Positions 6,667-10,235 of a DNA stretch of 10,235 bases are shown here, one piece after another. Every line of letters begins with the position of its first letter. The first letter of the stretch is position 1. The stretch spans positions 696-10,930 of the forward strand of contig DIJW01000143.1 of NCBI GenBank assembly GCA_002421475.1, written 5' to 3'. The notes under the pieces are model-generated. The model was not told the origin of the DNA, did no database searches, and saw only the letters and a program-made list of their open reading frames with translations. A program made the translations under genes and the position numbers. Source of the DNA: Thiomicrospira sp. UBA5634. GTDB lineage: Bacteria; Pseudomonadota; Gammaproteobacteria; Thiomicrospirales; Thiomicrospiraceae.

Positions 6667-6939
6667 CTAATCATCGTCATTTCGTTGAATACAAAGAGCT
6701 TCAGACCTGCCACGACCGGGTATTGCTGGGCTTCGACGAAACACATTTACATCTTCCATTCCATGACTTACCAAAGCCATTCTATCAGCCTCTTCAAAGT
6801 TCATAATAGCCCACGTTGGAAGTCTTAAATTCATATCATAGTCACCTACTTGGCGGTCATTATTAAGCTTTTGAGCAACAAGCTCTAGGTACTCGGGGTC
6901 AAAATCTCTGATGCGCTGACCAGGTTCAGGGAATCTCAT
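6667..6939 (-). CDS. Hypothetical 90-aa protein downstream of repressor
   Basis: The ATG at 6939 is preceded by AGAGGA six bases upstream, so the TTG at 6975, inside the repressor gene, is rejected. The gene begins 14 bp after the repressor stop and is surely co-transcribed with it. The protein opens MRFPEPGQRIRDFDPEYLELVAQKL, is soluble-looking, rich in Arg and Asp, and ends in NDDD. I recognise no domain. Together with the 224-aa gene after it, it would be expressed in the lysogen along with the repressor. Confidence 0.75.
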   Translation of the reverse strand: MRFPEPGQRIRDFDPEYLELVAQKLNNDRQVGDYDMNLRLPTWAIMNFEEADRMALVSHGMEDVNVFRRSPAIPGRGRSEALCIQRNDDD

Positions 6940-6953
6940 GCTATATCCTCTAC

Positions 6954-7628
6954 TTACAAAACTGAAGCGTGCCAAACTACGCGGCCAACGATGTGGAGTT
7001 CGTTGACTTTATCTTTTGGTACTGTGATTTCAGAATACGCCGGATTATCGCTCCTGATAATGACGCTGCCATCAAAGCTACGCTGTAGGCGTTTAGCCAA
7101 CAGGTGTCCATCAAAGCGGATGACATAGACCCCATCGCGCCCAAGCGTGTTGTCTTTAAGATTGATTAGTAGTGTTGAGCCATTCTTGATCGTTTCTTCC
7201 ATGCTGTCGCCACGGGCGATAATTGCGGCGCATTGCTCAGGCTCAATGCTATTTTGTTTTAACCAGTCTTTTCTAAAAGCAAGAGGGTAAATGATGTGCT
7301 CAGCATCGTTCCAAGCACCTTCGCCCATTGAAACTTCAGCATCGTACATATTTACATAAGCATAATCATTTTTAGCGCCTGTCGTACTGTAGCTATAACA
7401 CTGTTCAGAATAACGCATTGAACCACGCCCTGTTGCAAGCCACTCAACGCTTACTCCCAGCGCCTCAGAAAGCGCAACTAAGCGCTCAACATTTGGAGTC
7501 GACTCACCATTTATATATTTGACCACTACAGTTGGAGACATGTCTGTGTTCATTGCCAGCGCGCGAGCACTTTTGTCTCCCATTGCTAACTTCAATCGTT
7601 CGCAAAAACGTTCATGTTCAGATGTCAT
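6954..7628 (-). CDS. CI-like phage repressor, HTH plus S24 peptidase
   Basis: This 224-aa lysogeny repressor combines an N-terminal HTH_XRE domain (about residues 10-65; SARALAMNTDMSPTVVVKYINGES) with a C-terminal LexA/CI-type S24 domain. The catalytic dyad is Ser142 in ARGDSMEE and Lys179 in LLAKRLQ. The usual cleavage dipeptide Ala-Gly is replaced by Met101-Gly102 (EVSMGEG), 40 residues before the serine. AAAGG lies nine bases before the ATG at 7628. Mu itself uses an unrelated repressor, but other transposable phages have CI-like ones. It should bind operators in the 7629-7837 control region, blocking the ner-transposase operon, and RecA-stimulated self-cleavage would link induction to DNA damage. 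Confidence 0.92.
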   Translation of the reverse strand: MTSEHERFCERLKLAMGDKSARALAMNTDMSPTVVVKYINGESTPNVERLVALSEALGVSVEWLATGRGSMRYSEQCYSYSTTGAKNDYAYVNMYDAEVSMGEGAWNDAEHIIYPLAFRKDWLKQNSIEPEQCAAIIARGDSMEETIKNGSTLLINLKDNTLGRDGVYVIRFDGHLLAKRLQRSFDGSVIIRSDNPAYSEITVPKDKVNELHIVGRVVWHASVL

Positions 7629-7640
7629 TCCTGAATGCCT

Positions 7641-7672
7641 TTATTCAAGTTAATTGTCATTATTCAAGTTTA
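7641..7672. repeat. Tandem operator-like repeat near repressor start
   Basis: TTATTCAAGTTAA (7641-7653) and TTATTCAAGTTTA (7660-7672) are direct repeats with 19-bp period, about two helical turns, immediately upstream of the repressor gene. They are good candidates for repressor operators mediating autoregulation. Confidence 0.55.
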
Positions 7673-7742
7673 TCTAACTCATTGTTTCTAAATAAAAACA
7701 AACGTTCATGTTAAGAAAGTATGGAAAATTTAACTTTAATGC

Positions 7743-7771
7743 TTGATTTTGAACCCATACGTGTACATAAT
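7743..7771 (+). promoter_or_regulatory. Early promoter candidate for ner-transposase operon
   Basis: TTGATT (7743-7748) and CATAAT (7766-7771) are separated by 17 bp. The -10 lies inside the 17-bp palindrome, so a protein bound there would block transcription. It is about 65 bp upstream of the ner start. Confidence 0.6.
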
Positions 7772-7777
7772 GTACAC
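7761..7777. promoter_or_regulatory. Perfect 17-bp palindromic operator
   Basis: GTGTACATAATGTACAC has perfect 8-bp arms around one central base and covers the -10 of the early promoter. It is the strongest single operator candidate in the control region. Either the CI-like repressor or the Ner-like protein could bind it; the sequence does not decide. Confidence 0.65.
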
Positions 7778-7837
7778 AAACGCGGTAAACACTTTACAGC
7801 GATGCTATAAAGTTTACATGAATAAAGGAATCTTACC

Positions 7838-8128
7838 ATGAACCACGATGAGATTAAAAAAGCCCTGCACGACAAAGGCCTGACTTTTACTGCTTTGGCA
7901 CAAGCTTCGGGAAAGAAGTACCAAACGTTAACGGCGTGCTCTATGCGAAAAGCGGTCAGCAAACCTTGTGCGTTGATTATTGCAGCAGGGTTGGGCATGG
8001 GTGTGGACGATGTCTTTCCTGATGTGGAGCAATATCGTAAGCGTAGCCGCCTAGAGTTAACTAGCGGTAGTTTGGATAAAGCTAAAGAGGCTTTAGAGAA
8101 AGCGAACATAAATGTGGCGGTTGCGTAA
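7838..8128 (+). CDS. ner: Ner-like early regulator (HTH)
   Basis: The 96-aa protein resembles Mu Ner, the Cro-like negative regulator of the early and repressor promoters. The HTH region is about residues 4-60 (EIKKALHDKGLTFTALAQASGKKYQTL ... PCALIIAAGLGMGVDDVFPD), matching Ner in order and in the closing V-x-P segment. It has about 30 extra C-terminal residues compared with Mu Ner. AAAGG lies nine bases before the ATG. It is the first gene right of the divergent control region, directly opposite the repressor, as in Mu. Ner would turn down early transcription once lytic growth begins. Confidence 0.85.
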   Translation: MNHDEIKKALHDKGLTFTALAQASGKKYQTLTACSMRKAVSKPCALIIAAGLGMGVDDVFPDVEQYRKRSRLELTSGSLDKAKEALEKANINVAVA

Positions 8129-8235
8129 GTCATAGTCTTGTTCTCCGTGTTTGTTAACAGATTATCGCTAAACCAAATGCTGCGATAGAGCACGGTCTAC
8201 TGTTTGTTTGGATAAGTAATTTTTAGAGGTTTCCA
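8129..8235 (+). other. Short gap with small hairpin
   Basis: The 107-bp gap between ner and the next gene holds TATCGC (8163-8168) and GCGATA (8182-8187), a 6-bp inverted repeat with a 13-nt spacer. No terminator or promoter is clear, so transcription probably continues from the ner promoter. Confidence 0.4.
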
Positions 8236-8724
8236 ATGGCAAAAATGAATTGGAATAGAGTTCGCCCTACCAGTCTAAGTCATGCAATGGAATTGTGTAT
8301 TGAGTTTGGTCGCCAAAAGAAAAACCTATCGGTTGATAGGATTGCTGATCGTATGGGGCTTGCGAACAAATGGACGCTTTATAAGTGGATTGAAAATGGC
8401 CGCATGCCCGCGATATTGATCCCAACATTCGAACATGCGTGTGGAGCAAACTACATGACTACCTACTTAGCAACAGCCGCGCATAAATTACTTATTGATA
8501 TCCCATCTGGTAAACGGCCTTCGGATACTGACATTATTAGCTTAAATGCAAACTTTAACGATGCAGTTAGTTTGTTATCACGCTTTTATAAAGGCGATGT
8601 GCAAGTAGACCAAACTATAAATGCGCTAACTAACTCTATAACTGAAATTGCCTTTCACCGAGAAAATATTCAGAAAGATCAAATGCCAGAGTTGGACTTA
8701 AGTTTGGAGTCTGATGATGAGTAA
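8236..8724 (+). CDS. Mu-like early protein with HTH-like region
   Basis: The 162-aa product lies between ner and the transposase. The ATG at 8236 has AGAGG seven bases upstream. Residues about 28-60 (KKNLSVDRIADRMGLANKWTLYKWIENGRMP) read as a helix-turn-helix with a Trp-containing recognition helix, followed by a helical domain and an acidic tail ending SLESDDE. Small proteins of this type occur at this position in several transposable phages, but I cannot name the family. Its end overlaps the transposase start by 8 bp, indicating translational coupling. A regulatory or transposition-accessory role is plausible. Confidence 0.75.
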   Translation: MAKMNWNRVRPTSLSHAMELCIEFGRQKKNLSVDRIADRMGLANKWTLYKWIENGRMPAILIPTFEHACGANYMTTYLATAAHKLLIDIPSGKRPSDTDIISLNANFNDAVSLLSRFYKGDVQVDQTINALTNSITEIAFHRENIQKDQMPELDLSLESDDE

Positions 8725-10235
8725 AGAATACTTCTGTGCTCAAGAACTCGTTGGCCTACCCGGATTACCGGCCACTGTTCAAAACATCAATACCCGAGCC
8801 AAAAAGGAAGAATGGCAAGCGCGTCCACGTCAAGGGAAGGGTGGTGGCAAGGAGTACCATATCAGCAGTTTACCGACTGAAGCCCGCAACTATTTAGCCA
8901 AGCAAGCCGCAGAACTACAAGCGAAACAACTAGCAGAACTGTCACGCCAACAGGATACAGAGGTGGCTAAAAAGTTAGCTATTCAATCACGCCACAATCT
9001 TGAGTTGGGTTTAAAGACGCGCCAGCAAGCGGCCGCAATGGTTGCTCAATTGCAAGGTGTTGCGCGTGAACGAGCTCAAAGCAAATTATTAGTTTTGGCC
9101 ATGTGGCAAACCTATGTGCGTAATTCTAGCCAAAACAAAACTCGCGCAAGCCAAGAGTTTCTAATGTTATGGGCTAACGGTCAGCTAAATATTGAGGCGG
9201 AAGAATCATGGATAAAAGATCATGTTAAACCGTCCCTCACGCTACAAACCCTCTACGCTTGGGAGCGTGAAATAGAGCGCAATCCACGTCGACTTTGCGG
9301 TAATTACGGACATCGTAAAGGTCAATCCAAGATTGATATGCAACCTGAACTAAAAGAGTTCGTAATCGCCATGATGTACGAATTCCCGCACATCAAAGCG
9401 CCACAATTGTTTGAGGCAATTGAAGCGCGATTTGGTAAAGCCAGTGTTGAAATTCCGTCTAAACGTTCATTGGAACGCTGGATGGCCAGCTATATCCGTG
9501 ATAACGAATCGGCCTACACCGCCATTACCAACCCAGACAAGTGGAAAAACAAATTCAAACCAGCTTATGGCACTTTGGGCGTACTCGCGCTTAACGAAAA
9601 ATGGGAGTTCGACTCGACTCCGGCGGATGTCATGCTCACCGATGGTCGCTATCAACTGATCGGCGGCATAGATGTCTACAGCCGCAGACCAAAACTGATT
9701 GTGTCTAAAACATCGACCGCCGCTTCGGTCGCTAAATTACTGCGTGACTGTCTGTTGGATTGGGGTGTGCCACAAACCCTCAAAACGGACAACGGTAAAG
9801 ACTACACCAGTTTGCAAATCAAAACAGCGTTGCAAACACTTGGCATCCATCAAGACCTGTCGGCACCATTCAGCCCTTGGGAAAAACCGCATATCGAACG
9901 GTTTTTCAAAACCTTCTCGCACGGTTTGCTTGAATTGATGCCCGGATTTATCGGCCACAGTGTAGCTGACCGCTCGCAAATAGAAGACCGCAAGCAGTTC
10001 AGTGAACGCCTGTTCAAAAAGGATGAAGTGATCGAAATAAAAATGAGTTCGGATGAGCTGCAAACCTTTGCAAATGACTGGATCGACAACCTATACATGC
10101 ACCGTCAGCACCAAGGCCTAAACGGCAAAACGCCGTTTGAAATGGTGAGTGAATGGGGCGGTTCGATTAAAAAAGTACACACCCCGCGTGCGCTCGACAT
10201 ATTGCTATCCGAAGTAGGAGAGCGTGTTGTTGGTA
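8717..10235 (+). CDS. Mu-type DDE transposase (A protein), 3' end missing
   Basis: 506 codons are visible before the window ends; MuA has 663. The N-terminus (CAQELVGLPGLPATVQNI ... GKGGGKEYHISSLP) is the MuA-type end-binding domain, matching the start of MuA in pattern (NLPGLPKT ... SLPVEA). The catalytic core has Asp299 in EFDSTPAD, Asp358 in KTDNGKDY and Glu394 in PHIERFF. The last two are 35 residues apart, closer to TnsB-like transposases than to MuA (55 between). The Mu C-terminal beta-barrel region begins around residue 460. ATG 8717, with GGAG seven bases upstream, is preferred to the adjacent ATG at 8714. It joins the prophage ends to target DNA during replicative transposition. The partner ATPase B would be expected next, outside the window. 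Confidence 0.95.
   Translation, partial: MSKEYFCAQELVGLPGLPATVQNINTRAKKEEWQARPRQGKGGGKEYHISSLPTEARNYLAKQAAELQAKQLAELSRQQDTEVAKKLAIQSRHNLELGLKTRQQAAAMVAQLQGVARERAQSKLLVLAMWQTYVRNSSQNKTRASQEFLMLWANGQLNIEAEESWIKDHVKPSLTLQTLYAWEREIERNPRRLCGNYGHRKGQSKIDMQPELKEFVIAMMYEFPHIKAPQLFEAIEARFGKASVEIPSKRSLERWMASYIRDNESAYTAITNPDKWKNKFKPAYGTLGVLALNEKWEFDSTPADVMLTDGRYQLIGGIDVYSRRPKLIVSKTSTAASVAKLLRDCLLDWGVPQTLKTDNGKDYTSLQIKTALQTLGIHQDLSAPFSPWEKPHIERFFKTFSHGLLELMPGFIGHSVADRSQIEDRKQFSERLFKKDEVIEIKMSSDELQTFANDWIDNLYMHRQHQGLNGKTPFEMVSEWGGSIKKVHTPRALDILLSEVGERVVG

Larger units (their letters stand above)
7629..7837. promoter_or_regulatory. Divergent immunity/early control region
   Basis: This 209-bp gap between repressor and ner holds several symmetric or repeated motifs, entered separately below. 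The decamer TGAATAAAGG occurs once on each strand (7638-7647 on -, 7819-7828 on +), each exactly nine bases before a start codon, so the two divergent genes have mirrored ribosome sites. GTAAAC (7785-7790) and GTTTAC (7812-7817) form a further inverted repeat around the probable ner transcript start and may be a Ner site. Confidence 0.7.
5754..10235 (+). mobile_element. Mu-like transposable prophage, left part
   Basis: Repressor, divergent Ner-like regulator, small early gene and MuA/TnsB-type transposase form the canonical Mu left-end order. I place the terminus at 5754, where TGTAGAACGACAGATAG begins with TGT and has GACA at positions 9-12, as in Tn7-type ends. Two internal copies of the box fit Mu-like L2 and L3. 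The prophage continues past the window end, where B and the morphogenesis genes would be expected. The exact terminus is a prediction; the phage assignment itself is firm. Confidence 0.75.

Noticed and set aside
6514..6828. Two + strand frames opposite the 90- and 224-aa genes.
   Set aside because: They are antisense to genes with good ribosome sites, and their proteins look like low-order shadow translations.
7711..8193. 160-aa - strand frame across ner and the control region.
   Set aside because: It is antisense to ner and would cover the early promoter and operators. No domain is seen.

Overview
The window looks like a junction of two nested mobile elements in a gammaproteobacterial chromosome. 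This rests on the encoded-CCA initiator tRNA, the MOBH relaxase, the Mu-type phage genes and moderate GC. The genus cannot be read from the sequence.

Left element (1-5753, continuing outside). The window opens in the 3' half of an initiator tRNA-Met gene on the + strand. About 315 bp of noncoding, hairpin-rich DNA follows. Next come a tyrosine recombinase reading toward the tRNA and a compact operon, all on the - strand: a lambda-P-like protein, an unknown protein, a small DUF5710-like protein with a Cys-rich tail, a 58-aa protein and a MOBH (TraI_2) relaxase. Adjacent genes overlap, three times as ATGA. Beyond a strong terminator lies a phage-type Dam DNA adenine methyltransferase (- strand). 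Its leader contains four consecutive hairpins that may be a C4-like phage RNA. An integrase at a tRNA plus a relaxase, with no transfer apparatus in view, suggests an integrative mobilizable element or satellite.

Right element (predicted from 5754 past the window end). This is the left end of a Mu-like transposable prophage. I predict its terminus at a TGT...GACA sequence at 5754. Two further copies of the same box lie inside, spaced like Mu L1-L2-L3. After this end come two - strand genes of unknown function (224 and 90 aa) that appear to be transcribed with an S24-type CI-like repressor. A divergent control region then leads rightward to a Ner-like regulator, a small early protein and a MuA/TnsB-type DDE transposase cut by the window edge.

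Working model: the repressor keeps the transposition operon (ner, early protein, A) silent, and the two unknown genes next to the left end are the natural candidates for lysogenic accessory functions such as exclusion or defence. The prophage appears to have inserted just upstream of the Dam/structured-RNA unit of the tRNA-targeted element, making a nested arrangement.
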